From contig JBEKIF010000002.1 of assembly GCA_050011895.1 (NCBI GenBank), positions 132,732 through 196,731 of the forward strand: a DNA stretch of 64,000 nucleotides, given 5' to 3'. Under the pieces are notes generated by a model. It ran no database searches. It was not told where the DNA came from and saw only the letters and a list, made by a program, of their open reading frames with translations. Positions 8,242-15,928 of the stretch are shown here, piece by piece. The translations under genes were made by a program, and so were the position numbers. The DNA comes from DATBGO01 sp050011895. GTDB lineage: Bacteria; Actinomycetota; Actinomycetes; Streptosporangiales; Streptosporangiaceae. Each line of letters begins with the position of its first letter. The stretch's first letter is position 1.

Positions 8242-9133
8242 GCTTCTTGATTGCCTGGAATCCCCGGACGGCCGCCAGCGTCTGGACTCCGAAGATGCCA
8301 TCAGTGGGAAGGCCCGCATCGTCCGCTGCGTTCAGCGCGGCCTGCACCGCGATGACCACGACGCCGGTATTGCCAGACTGCACGGTGACGACCAGGCTGG
8401 CCCAGGTCAGCGGACCGACGATGCCGTCATCGGCCAGGGACTCACCAGCTTGGAACCCCGCCACGCATGCCTTGGTGGCGGGCCCGTAGATACCGTCAGC
8501 CGTCAGCACGAACCCATGGAACGACAGCAGGTGCTGGATGGTCATCACCCTGGCTCCGGTGGCTCCTATGGCCACTGTCGGCCAGGCCAGCGACGGCGGC
8601 GGTGGCTTGTGCGGGCCGGAGACCTCGTTCAGCCAGGCCGCCGACCAGACGTCGATGTCGTAGGGCCCGGGGTCGGCGTACTGCAGGCCGTGGACTGGGA
8701 ACGGGCCGGACGCCGCGGATACCGCGGCTATCGCCTGCGCCTGGTCGAGGTTCCAGTTCGCGACGATGAGCCCGCAGGACAGATCCGCCGCGGTCAGGAT
8801 GTTGGCCACCGCCGTGATGTTGGAGCCGTTGACGTAGATCGCGGGCTTGCGCTGGCCGGGCCGCGCCGCCGCGTCCCAGTTCGCGTTCGCCTCTTCCAGC
8901 CACCCGGGGCAGTCAGCCACGGTCGCGGCGTCAGTCTCGACGTCCAGGTAGTCGGCGGTGCGGTCGGTGGCCCCGGCGTTCTGGCAGATCCGCAGCGTGC
9001 CGGGCCGGTCGGCGAACTGCTGAGTGGTCCAGGGCACCCCGCCCGAGCCGGTGGAATACCCGGCGGCCTGCGCCCCCGCCGGGAGGTACCTGACGTTCTC
9101 GCCCGTGCAGTCATATCCGACGACAATGCTCAT
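8183..9133 (-). CDS. DUF1906 glycoside-hydrolase-like protein with two peptidoglycan-binding domains
   Basis: Residues 1 to about 170 match the DUF1906/Rv2525c-like TIM-barrel domain (GYDCTGENVRYL at the start, LDVETD, IYVNGSN, LQYADPGPYDIDVW), which is related to GH25 lysozymes. Two PG_binding_1 repeats follow, each with a ADGIYGPATKA- or TDGIFGVQTLA-type core and a closing DGIVGPLTWASL or DGVVGPDTWAAL. The protein would bind or trim cell wall. No signal peptide is visible, so export may be Tat-independent or phage-like by holin. GGAAGG lies just before the ATG. It converges on the truncated gene at 7837 and may be of mobile origin. Confidence 0.82.
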   Translation of the reverse strand: MSIVVGYDCTGENVRYLPAGAQAAGYSTGSGGVPWTTQQFADRPGTLRICQNAGATDRTADYLDVETDAATVADCPGWLEEANANWDAAARPGQRKPAIYVNGSNITAVANILTAADLSCGLIVANWNLDQAQAIAAVSAASGPFPVHGLQYADPGPYDIDVWSAAWLNEVSGPHKPPPPSLAWPTVAIGATGARVMTIQHLLSFHGFVLTADGIYGPATKACVAGFQAGESLADDGIVGPLTWASLVVTVQSGNTGVVVIAVQAALNAADDAGLPTDGIFGVQTLAAVRGFQAIKKLTVDGVVGPDTWAALSKAE

Positions 9134-9480
9134 GAACTGTTCCTTCCTGGTTACTGGCCGACCGGCACGACGTCCATGAACGACCCGCCGCAGATGGAGA
9201 ACGTGTCCGCCGCAGCTGGTGACCAGGCATGCAGCCGACGCGCCGCAGGCGACGTTTAGCAGGCGGCGATATGGCCTTGGTGCGCCTCGATTGGCCCGCG
9301 CGACCGAGGGGCCGGTGATGCCCGGGATCTGAGAACTTATAGATTACTCTCCGTTCCGAATCAGTGACGTTATGATAGCGACGTGCTCCGGTGCGGCGCC
9401 GGATACTTGGAGCGCCTCGGTTGCGTCGTCACTGAGCACCTTTGATCAACGCGAGAGCGTGTTCGTGATCGTCGGCAGCA
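9134..9480. other. Non-coding gap in the accessory block
   Basis: No convincing gene in 347 bp. It holds the promoter side of the DUF1906 gene and, near 9345-9385, a locally A/T-richer stretch with GTTATGATAG. A minus-strand frame ending at 9429 has a protein-like tail (RLADIAADDHEH) but no supported start. Confidence 0.4.
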
Positions 9481-9776
9481 ATGTCAGCCAGCCGCGCCGG
9501 CCAATGGCGCGTGCCTCCGAAGCGCCGCCGCCCTGATGTGCCCACGCAGATGCCGCTGTATGAGCAGCTGGCCGCGGTGCTGCGCGGGCAGATCGAGGGG
9601 CGAGCTGACCGGCCGGGTGCCCTCCGAGCCGTCCCTAGTCCAGGAGTACGGGGTGAGCCGGGGGCACCGCCGGGCGCGCGGTGAAGATCCTGGTCGACGC
9701 GGGCTTCGTGCGGTACAGCACCGGCAAGGGCGCATACGTCATCCCCCGGCACGAGCGAGCGCCCCGCCAGCCGTAG
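9481..9776 (+). pseudogene. GntR-family regulator fragment with two frameshifts
   Basis: Reading across three frames recovers a GntR winged-helix domain. MPLYEQLAAVLRGQIE is in the first frame (from 9550), GELTGRVPSEPSLVQEYGVSR in the second (from about 9602), and VKILVDAGFVRYSTGKGAY in the third (9681 to the stop at 9774). The shifts fall near 9598 and near 9670. No effector-binding domain follows, so even the repaired product would be a short, DNA-binding-only form like those found on actinobacterial plasmids and integrative elements. Two indels within 100 bp suggest true decay, though assembly error is possible. Confidence 0.7.
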
Positions 9777-9811
9777 CCAGCGGGGCGCGCCACCATCGGG
9801 TACCGGCCGGG

Positions 9812-10042
9812 TTATACCTTCACTGCTCTGCTTGCCGACGAGCCGAGGAACGCGAGCACCTCGGACACCGGCCGGGACTCGCACCCGGGACAGATGTCGA
9901 TCGTCTTGTAGACCGGCGCGAGGAAACCGGAACCACCCCTCGGCTGCGGCTTGGTGCACAGTTTCCGGAGATCCTCCTCGTCCCGGACCTGTCCGCACAG
10001 GTCGGAGGTGTGCGTGTAGATCGTCTCGCTGGTGGTGGCCAT
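9812..10042 (-). CDS. Small hypothetical protein with CxxC
   Basis: A 76-residue protein starting at an ATG with GAGGAG about 10 bases upstream. It begins MATTSETIYTHTSDLCGQ and contains two further Cys in a CPGCESRP motif, which may bind zinc together with the first Cys residues. The function is not recognised. Its ATG overlaps the stop of the decayed gene upstream in a TGATG arrangement, so the two were once a coupled pair on the same strand. Confidence 0.5.
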   Translation of the reverse strand: MATTSETIYTHTSDLCGQVRDEEDLRKLCTKPQPRGGSGFLAPVYKTIDICPGCESRPVSEVLAFLGSSASRAVKV

Positions 10043-10488
10043 CAGATGTCCAGCTCCTCGGTGTACTTCTCGCCGCAGCGCGTCGGCGATCTCGATGATC
10101 AGCGCCTCGGTCTGCGGGCCCCCGGCTCTCGCTCCCGGGCCGTCGTCGGTCAGCCCGGCGAAGTCGTCGAAGATCGTCATCTCGTTATCGGCGTCCAGGA
10201 CCACGATCGCTCCCCTGGCGGTCAGGTATGCGTTCAGTTCGGCGTCATAGTCGCGCGCGATCCTGCGCCCCTGGAACGCGACATCCCGCCCCTTGCCGGC
10301 GTCGTAAGCCTCGATGCGCTAGAAGCCCCCGGCGTCGATCTTGTCGCGGGTCTTCCGCCGCTCCAGCTCTTCGGGCAGCGCGGCCTGGCAGATCGTCTTC
10401 GAGGGTCTTTCATGGAAGGGCCGCGCACCAGGGCAGGACCCTGGACCTCGGGCTGGTAGCGGGCATCAGGTATCCACAGGGCAGTGTC
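10042..10488 (-). pseudogene. Decayed hypothetical gene with an amber stop and two frameshifts
   Basis: A protein-like reading can be followed on the minus strand in pieces. ALWIPDARYQPEVQGPALVR starts just after 10488, a shift near 10400 leads into KTICQAALPEELERRKTRDK, and an in-frame TAG at 10319-10321 interrupts GGF and RIEAYDAGKGRDVAFQ. The piece AELNAYLTARGAIVVLDADN follows, and a final shift near 10065 restores EKYTEELDI with a TGA at 10042-10044. The family is not recognised. The first piece begins directly after the stop of the glutamic peptidase gene and in the same frame, which looks like a recombination scar. Confidence 0.6.
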
Positions 10489-11388
10489 TCACGATCCCCG
10501 GAACCAGGTGACATAGAACGCCTGGCCGCCGTACAGCGGACCCGGAGCCGCCATGATCAGGTCTGATGGATCGACCATGCGGATGGTCTGGCTGAGCCAG
10601 ATCTTCCCGCCGTCGTTGTTAGCGAATGTGCCTGTCGCGCCTAGGTAGTCTTTAGCGCTGATCGCAGTCTGCTGGTCGAGCGCGAAGTCAGGCAGGTCGA
10701 TTCCGGCTGGTACTGCCCCGCCGGGGTCCTCGGTGATCACTTCGGCCTGGGTGTCGTCGCACACCGAGCCGGACGGGCAGGCTTGCGTGGTGGTGAACCC
10801 CGAGGCGTCGGTCCTGTCATCCAGCGACAGCACATAGTTGGCGCCGCTGCGCGACGACTCGACACTGACCGCGTCTCCCGGGCTGACCGTGCCTTCGACC
10901 ACCGGGTCCAGCGGGTACATCTCGTACCAGGTGTAATAGGTGGCCGGGCCAGTGGATGACGTGCAGTAGGCGTCCACGCCTTCCTGCTCGACCGTGGCGT
11001 CGGCGAACCCGTCAAACCCGGCCCAGTAGGAGCTATCGGCGAAACCGGAAGACCCGATGGGGCTGTCCGCGCAGTTCACGTCGGGCACGATGAACGTGTC
11101 ATTGACCTGCGGGAGGATATGCCCGCCACGGGAAGTGATCACGTATCCCGCCCAGTTGTCCGAGGTGTACGAGCCATCCCGCAGCAGCATGGGGTGCGGC
11201 AGGTGGGTCGGCGGCAGGTGCACGCTGGGCATCGCGCGGGCGCTGCCGAACGTGACGGTCTGGCCTGCCGGAGGCGGGCCCGCAGGCCGCGCCGTCACCG
11301 CTGACACTGATGCCCCGGCTGATATCGCGGGGATCAGCGCGGCGGCTGCGGCGGCCGTGATGGCCGCCGCGATCCTGAATCTGTGCAC
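10489..11388 (-). CDS. Secreted glutamic peptidase, G1 (eqolisin) family
   Basis: Predicted exported acid protease. A signal peptide (HRFRIAAA followed by an Ala-rich helix) is at residues 2-26. The mature part has the family blocks SDNWAGYV, YWAGFDGF with Gln135 in TVEQEG, YYTWYEMYP, and Glu216 in QAEVITEDP, which correspond to the Gln/Glu catalytic dyad of scytalidoglutamic peptidase. I chose the GTG at 11388, with AAGGG eight bases upstream, rather than the ATG at 11448. The 299-residue length is usual for bacterial members. It lies in the accessory block between tRNA-Sec and selA. Confidence 0.85.
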   Translation of the reverse strand: MHRFRIAAAITAAAAAALIPAISAGASVSAVTARPAGPPPAGQTVTFGSARAMPSVHLPPTHLPHPMLLRDGSYTSDNWAGYVITSRGGHILPQVNDTFIVPDVNCADSPIGSSGFADSSYWAGFDGFADATVEQEGVDAYCTSSTGPATYYTWYEMYPLDPVVEGTVSPGDAVSVESSRSGANYVLSLDDRTDASGFTTTQACPSGSVCDDTQAEVITEDPGGAVPAGIDLPDFALDQQTAISAKDYLGATGTFANNDGGKIWLSQTIRMVDPSDLIMAAPGPLYGGQAFYVTWFRGS

Positions 11389-11702
11389 AGGGTGGTTCCC
11401 TTCGTTACGGGTAGTTACGACCCCGGCCGCAACGAGCAGATCGGCCATGCCGAACTGGCCGGCTGACGGTGCGATCGGAGGCTGCGGGTGAAAGATACTC
11501 CCGGGTGCAGGACGCTCTGCCGAGCTGGATCACCGCGAGCCGGTCACCGGGCCGTCCGGGGATCGGGGACACCCAGGTGGTGCCGGCTGCCTGGTCGCCG
11601 CGAACGTGCCCGGCATGCAATACCGGGCGGGAGACCGCTGCCAGCGATTGCCGCTACGGCTCCCTGCCTCCCGCGCGCAGGTGCCGCCGCCGCAGAGCTG
11701 GC
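11389..11702. other. Gap without a clear gene
   Basis: Frames are open on both strands (plus from 11469, minus 11405-11620) but none shows a recognisable domain, good start and consistent codon use. The plus frame contains a CPACNTGR stretch. The segment carries the promoter side of the glutamic peptidase gene at its left end. Confidence 0.35.
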
Positions 11703-12317
11703 TCACGGGATCACGGCTTCAAAGGGAATGTCGCTGGCGAGGCTGCCGCTGGAGTTGTACGTCCAGACAGTCAGCGCAAGCTTGCCCCCCGTGCCGCAGT
11801 AGCCGCCCCAAACTACGAAGCTGGGCCCGCCCGAGCCCGGGGAGCCCGGGGACAGCAGCAGGGAGGTGTTGGCTTGCGTAGAGCTGGCGTCCGGGACGAG
11901 GCAGTACGCGCCGGGCGAGAGGCTGGTCACTGACCTCCATCCCGTCAGGCCCTCTGCGTAGAAGGCTGGCCCTCCCTGGGCAACAGAGACCACGGCGCCG
12001 GCATCACGTGCGGTGCCGCCGGGCCCCGTCGCGCCCCGGGGGCCTTTCTGATTCCAGTTAAGGCTCTTGCTGCCCGTCGGGCAGCCAGCCACTTTGGCGC
12101 TGTTAATGACCGACAGGGCCCCGGTCTTGGTCCGGTAGCAGCCATGGATAACCCCGTTGGGGGCCGGAATCGACGCCCACGCGACTCCCGCGGTGAGCGG
12201 CCCGCCGATCATGACTGCCACGGCCCCGGCTAATGCCAGCTTCGCTCGTCTGCTCAGCTGGTACCAGCGAGCGGGTCGCCGGCCGGACTTGGCGTTTGCG
12301 GATGGGTCGCTGGTCAT
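11703..12317 (-). CDS. Exported protein with short collagen-like segment
   Basis: A 204-residue protein of unknown function. An N-terminal membrane helix (about residues 25-49, ALAGAVAVMIGGPLTAGVAW) acts as a signal or anchor. The common actinobacterial surface motif IPAPNGVIHGCYRTKTGAL follows, then two conserved Cys, a short Gly-X-Y run (GPRGATGPGG), and a C-terminal beta-rich domain with SPGAYCLVP and GGYCGTGG. Similar proteins often precede collagen-like repeats or a surface lectin-like domain. AAAGGA precedes the ATG. It is probably displayed at the cell surface. Confidence 0.7.
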   Translation of the reverse strand: MTSDPSANAKSGRRPARWYQLSRRAKLALAGAVAVMIGGPLTAGVAWASIPAPNGVIHGCYRTKTGALSVINSAKVAGCPTGSKSLNWNQKGPRGATGPGGTARDAGAVVSVAQGGPAFYAEGLTGWRSVTSLSPGAYCLVPDASSTQANTSLLLSPGSPGSGGPSFVVWGGYCGTGGKLALTVWTYNSSGSLASDIPFEAVIP

Positions 12318-12522
12318 CTGCGGATTCCTTTCGTCCTGCGGTGGTCCTACTGACTCAGAGCACGCGGCGTCGCGTCAGATACCTGCGCTGCGGGCGGGGT
12401 TGCTGCCGCGGCCGCTGCCGCCGGAGGCGGCCCGCATACCGGCCCTGGCCGGATCCCGTGGCGTCGCAGATCAGTAGCGTGCCATCGGGCCCAGGAGCCG
12501 CTTACCCTGTCACGTTCAAGGT

Positions 12523-13422
12523 CTAGGTTGGCTCGGAGAAGGAGATCATGATGGGCGGAGGGTCGCCACCGGCCACGATGAACATCCTCGGTACAACCCA
12601 TCTGGCGAGCGATTGGTGAAGGCGTTCGAGGCGTGCCACGAGCGGGGACGCGTACGGGGACGGATCATCGGTCAGCACGAGGTGCATCTCAAAGGGCGGG
12701 TCCACCTGTGGTCGCCCGGACCCTGGGGGACCGAGCAGTGCACCGAGCACGGCGTCGTCACGAAGCGGAGCGAGTTCCTTGACATGCCAAACCCACCGGT
12801 AGCCAGGGCTCGCAACGTCCAGTGACCACCACACCGGGCCAAGAGCCCAGGCAAGCTCCGGAAGCCGCCGGTGCTTCTCAATGTTCCACAGCACGGTCAG
12901 CGCCTGGGCATGGTCCGTCAGCAGGTCGTCCTGGGGCGTCGTGGACCGCTCAATGCCGAGCGCGCGAGCCTCATCCGTCAGCGCGAATGGCTGGACACAC
13001 TGAAGCGCCTCGCGCTCCACATCGCCATACAGCCCGCTCCGGAGACCGCCCTTCTTGCGATCCCCGAAGAACTGGACGAATGCCGCCTCGTCCAGGCAGA
13101 TCGGGAACTCAGCGGCGATCTCCTCCTTGTCGGTCAGCTTGCCCGCGTGGTGGCGTGCCAGCTCATACGCGACGTAGTCGAGTGCCGACCGCATGTTGCC
13201 TACTGCGTCTGCCACCACCGTGGACAGGTCGGCCGGGATGGCCCGGTGCAGTCTGAACCGGTACGCCCAGGCATCGTCGTGGTCAGCCGGCTCACGCAGA
13301 ATCGACCACGCTCCTGCTGCCTGGAGTACATCTACGCGCTCCCGCACCTCGGTTATATGGACCCGAGCCCGGCGAAGCTTGGCCCACCAGGGCGCCTCGG
13401 GGTCGATCCACCGTTCTTCCAT
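12523..13422 (-). CDS. Hypothetical protein with HEPN-like helical N-terminal region
   Basis: A 299-residue soluble protein. The segment VVADAVGNMRSALDYVAYEL (residues about 69-88) fits a widespread bacterial family of unknown function in which this helix resembles HEPN-type domains. No catalytic RxxxxH motif is obvious. No signal peptide or membrane helix is visible, and the C-terminal part is rich in Pro and Trp. Homologues known to me are scattered on accessory DNA, which fits the location between tRNA-Sec and selA. The function is not assigned. Confidence 0.65.
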   Translation of the reverse strand: MEERWIDPEAPWWAKLRRARVHITEVRERVDVLQAAGAWSILREPADHDDAWAYRFRLHRAIPADLSTVVADAVGNMRSALDYVAYELARHHAGKLTDKEEIAAEFPICLDEAAFVQFFGDRKKGGLRSGLYGDVEREALQCVQPFALTDEARALGIERSTTPQDDLLTDHAQALTVLWNIEKHRRLPELAWALGPVWWSLDVASPGYRWVWHVKELAPLRDDAVLGALLGPPGSGRPQVDPPFEMHLVLTDDPSPYASPLVARLERLHQSLARWVVPRMFIVAGGDPPPIMISFSEPT

Positions 13423-13484
13423 GAGGCGATCTTCTCAGGTCCTACCGAGTCGGGGCATCGACAATGCGGGCGACGGCCCTCCCA

Positions 13485-13519
13485 ATAGGTGCACAGCCGC
13501 CCGATAGGTGCACAGCCGC
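13485..13519. repeat. 16-bp direct repeat, two copies
   Basis: ATAGGTGCACAGCCGC occurs at 13485-13500 and again at 13504-13519, a 19-bp period. It lies in the 210-bp gap between the HEPN-like gene and the repeat-tailed membrane protein gene. Seen directly; the function is unknown. Confidence 0.8.
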
Positions 13520-13632
13520 GCGGCACCCCCGGGGCGGACGGGGCGGGACTGGAGGCGGGCGTGCGATATCCGCCTGTTCTGCGGAGGCAACGCAGTTGTG
13601 TCGGGGGGGTCGGGCTAGAACCGGATCTTGCC

Positions 13633-14460
13633 TCAGTCAGGCGGCGCGGATGACGGGACCTGGCCGGCCGCTGACGATGAGGAGGGGAACTGCTCGGTCG
13701 GCGAAGACGACGAGGGGAATTGCTCGGTCGCCGGCGATGACGAAGGGAACTGGCCTGCCGCCGTCGTGTCCTGTTCCTGGTGCTCGCCGAACACGTTCTG
13801 CCGGGGCGGCGCCTGGCCAGCGGGGGAGTGGCTGCCCGCTGGCGGATACTGGCTGCCCGCTGGCGGATGCTGGCTGGTCGTCGTCGGGAACTGCGCTTGC
13901 GATGCGGCCGGCCCCCCCTCCCGGTACTGCGCCTCATCCGGCGGCACCTGATGCGCGGCCCACGGCTCCTGCTCGTCGGCCAGGGCACCTGGCACGCTGA
14001 ACCTGCCGAGCGCGACTGCGGCGAAGAACACGATCAGCACCCCGGTGCCGGTGAAGAACCCGAGGCCCTCAAGGAACTGCCGCATGCTGGCGGCGGCCGG
14101 CCCGCCGGTGGTACCGACCGGAAGCCCCGGACTGATGGAGGCGCTCTTAACCAGCCGCGCGGTCACCGCGGCGCCGGTGACGAGCCACGCGCCGCCAAGC
14201 GCGGCAAGGAACGCGCCAAGCCCGCCCGCCACCCGGCTCCTGGTGCCAAGAACGATGAACCCGCCGACCACGGCGGCCGCCCCGGGCACGATGTCGAGCC
14301 AGAGCCTGCCCGAGGTGTACGCCCAGGTCCGGTCCGGTGTGTAGGCGTAGTGGAAATAAGGGCCGACAAACGGAACGAGCGCGCCCCATGCGCCGAGCAG
14401 GATCAGCAGCAGGCCGCACAGCCCGCCACGCGTCCGCGGGATACCTGGCGTAGCAGCCAT
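13633..14460 (-). CDS. Four-helix membrane protein with Ser/Pro repeat tail
   Basis: A 275-residue protein. Residues 1 to about 155 contain four hydrophobic segments, including LLLILLGAWGALVPFVGPYF, IVPGAAAVVGGFIVL and GVLIVFFAAVALG. The tail is hydrophilic and repetitive: three copies of a PPAGSQ-type unit, then four degenerate copies of EQFPSSSS. The ATG at 14460 has GGGGAGTGAGGA just upstream. The function is not recognised; related actinobacterial membrane proteins carry low-complexity cytoplasmic or cell-wall tails. It is divergent from selA. Confidence 0.65.
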   Translation of the reverse strand: MAATPGIPRTRGGLCGLLLILLGAWGALVPFVGPYFHYAYTPDRTWAYTSGRLWLDIVPGAAAVVGGFIVLGTRSRVAGGLGAFLAALGGAWLVTGAAVTARLVKSASISPGLPVGTTGGPAAASMRQFLEGLGFFTGTGVLIVFFAAVALGRFSVPGALADEQEPWAAHQVPPDEAQYREGGPAASQAQFPTTTSQHPPAGSQYPPAGSHSPAGQAPPRQNVFGEHQEQDTTAAGQFPSSSPATEQFPSSSSPTEQFPSSSSAAGQVPSSAPPD

Positions 14461-14492
14461 AGTCCTCACTCCCCACGTAATAGGAGCATTAA

Positions 14493-14506
14493 GACTTGCA
14501 CAAGTC
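14493..14506. promoter_or_regulatory. Operator-like inverted repeat in the selA upstream region
   Basis: GACTTG-CA-CAAGTC is a perfect 6-2-6 inverted repeat in the divergent promoter region between the membrane protein gene (start 14460) and selA (start 14598). The size suits a dimeric repressor. The regulator and target are unknown. Confidence 0.4.
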
Positions 14507-14521
14507 GGGTACCCGCTGGAC

Positions 14522-14553
14522 TGCCCGTTATGCAAAGTGCTGGTAAACGGGCA
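14522..14553 (+). promoter_or_regulatory. Hairpin in the selA leader region
   Basis: TGCCCGTT (14522-14529) pairs with AACGGGCA (14546-14553), and the 16-nt loop holds a small inner stem GCA/TGC around AAG. It ends 44 bases before the selA ATG. E. coli selAB has a SECIS-like leader element bound by SelB; whether this hairpin acts likewise or is only a structured leader is inference. Confidence 0.35.
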
Positions 14554-14597
14554 TAGATGGGGATGACATACGAGCAGCCTCGCATTCAAGGTGCAGT

Positions 14598-15920
14598 ATG
14601 GTCGCGATCGTGGACGTCCGCAGGCTCGTGCCGCGCACCGACGCGGTGCTCGCCGATCCGCGCCTCGCCGCCGCGGAGCAGCGCCTCGGCCGTGAGCTGG
14701 TGATCGGCGCGGTCAGGCAGGCACTGCAGGCGGCCCGGTCCGGCGCCATCAGCGCCGCCGAAGTGTCCGATGCCGCGGTGGCGGCGCTGCCGCGGGCGGC
14801 CGCCACGCTGACCCCCGTGATCAACGCGACCGGGGTGCTGCTGCACACCAATCTCGGCCGGGCGCCGCTGTCGGCGGCAGCCGTCGAGGCCATCCAGGTG
14901 GCAGCGGGCTGCACCGACCTGGAGTTTGACCTCGTGGCCGGCGCGCGCGGCAGGCGGGGGGCCGGCGCGCTCGCCGCACTGGCCCGCGCGGTGCCCGCCG
15001 CGGAAGCCGTGCACGTGGTAAACAACAACGCGGCCGCCCTGGTCCTCGCGGCCACGGCGCTAGCCGCAGGCCGCGAGATCATCGTCAGCCGGGGCGAGCT
15101 GATCGAGATCGGCGACAGTTTCCGCCTCCCTGACCTCCTTGAGTCGACGGGCGCCCGGATCCGCGAGGTCGGCACCACCAACCGGACGACCGCTGCCGAT
15201 TACGCGGATGCCGTCGGCCCTGAGACCGCTTTCGTCCTGAAGGTGCACCCGTCCAACTACCGGATCGAGGGCTTCACCGCCAGCGCCAGCATCGCCGATC
15301 TGGCCGCCCTGCGCGTCCCCGTCATCGGTGACATCGGGTCGGGCCTGCTGGCGCCGCATCCGATGCTCCCCGAAGAGCCCGACGCCGGCTCCTGGCTGCG
15401 GGCCGGCGCGGCGCTGGTCACCGCGAGCGGCGACAAGCTGCTCGGCGGCCCGCAGGCGGGCCTGCTGCTCGGCAGCGCCACCGTGGTGACCCGGCTCGCC
15501 AGGCATCCGCTGGCCCGGGCGCTGCGGGTGGACAAGCTGACCTTCGCTGCCCTGGAGGCGACGCTCGCCGGCCCGCAGGTACCGGTGGTGCAAGCACTGA
15601 CGGCCCCGGCTGGCTTGCTCGCGGATCGTGCTGAACGGCTGTCGGGCGTCCTTGCCGCCGCAGGGATCGACTCGCGCCCGGCGCCGAGCATCGCGGCCGT
15701 GGGCGGCGGCGGGGCTCCGGGTGTCGATCTCCCCAGCGCCGCGGTGAGCCTGCCCGCGGAGCTCGCAGCACGGCTGCGGGCGGGCGAGGCGGTCCGGCAT
15801 GACGGGCTGCCGGCGGTGATCGGCCGGATCGAGAACGGCAGGCTACTGCTGGACCTGAGCGCCGTGCCGCCAGCCGACGACGAGCAGCTCGCGGCGGCGG
15901 TCATCGCCGCGGCGAGATAG
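14598..15920 (+). CDS. selA: L-seryl-tRNA(Sec) selenium transferase
   Basis: PLP-dependent enzyme that converts seryl-tRNA-Sec to selenocysteyl-tRNA-Sec using selenophosphate, acting as a large ring oligomer in the cytosol. At 440 residues it is a little shorter than E. coli SelA. The tRNA-binding N-domain has RELVIGAVRQALQAAR, the fold-type I core has NATGVLLHTNLGRAPL and VNNNAAALVLA, and the PLP lysine is Lys280 in SGDKLLGGPQAG. AAGGTG precedes the ATG. selB follows by 8 bp in the same operon. Confidence 0.95.
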   Translation: MVAIVDVRRLVPRTDAVLADPRLAAAEQRLGRELVIGAVRQALQAARSGAISAAEVSDAAVAALPRAAATLTPVINATGVLLHTNLGRAPLSAAAVEAIQVAAGCTDLEFDLVAGARGRRGAGALAALARAVPAAEAVHVVNNNAAALVLAATALAAGREIIVSRGELIEIGDSFRLPDLLESTGARIREVGTTNRTTAADYADAVGPETAFVLKVHPSNYRIEGFTASASIADLAALRVPVIGDIGSGLLAPHPMLPEEPDAGSWLRAGAALVTASGDKLLGGPQAGLLLGSATVVTRLARHPLARALRVDKLTFAALEATLAGPQVPVVQALTAPAGLLADRAERLSGVLAAAGIDSRPAPSIAAVGGGGAPGVDLPSAAVSLPAELAARLRAGEAVRHDGLPAVIGRIENGRLLLDLSAVPPADDEQLAAAVIAAAR

Positions 15921-15928
15921 CGGCGGCC

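Noticed and set aside
9429..9998. Minus-strand ORF of 189 codons
   Set aside because: Most of it is antisense to the GntR relic and the small CxxC protein gene region. Only its last 20 residues look protein-like, and no start or domain supports it.
10234..10491. UGA at 10489-10491 of the glutamic peptidase read as selenocysteine
   Set aside because: The frame stays open after the UGA and the organism decodes Sec, but the peptidase family ends at this point, no SECIS-like hairpin follows and the downstream sequence belongs to a different, decayed gene.
11405..11933. Overlapping frames on both strands in 11405-11933
   Set aside because: No recognisable domain or ribosome-binding site; the right part is antisense to the collagen-like protein gene.
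14460..14597. Attachment-site copy of the tRNA-Sec 3' end
   Set aside because: I looked for the T-arm and acceptor sequence near the selA end of the accessory block and found no copy, so no att repeat is claimed.
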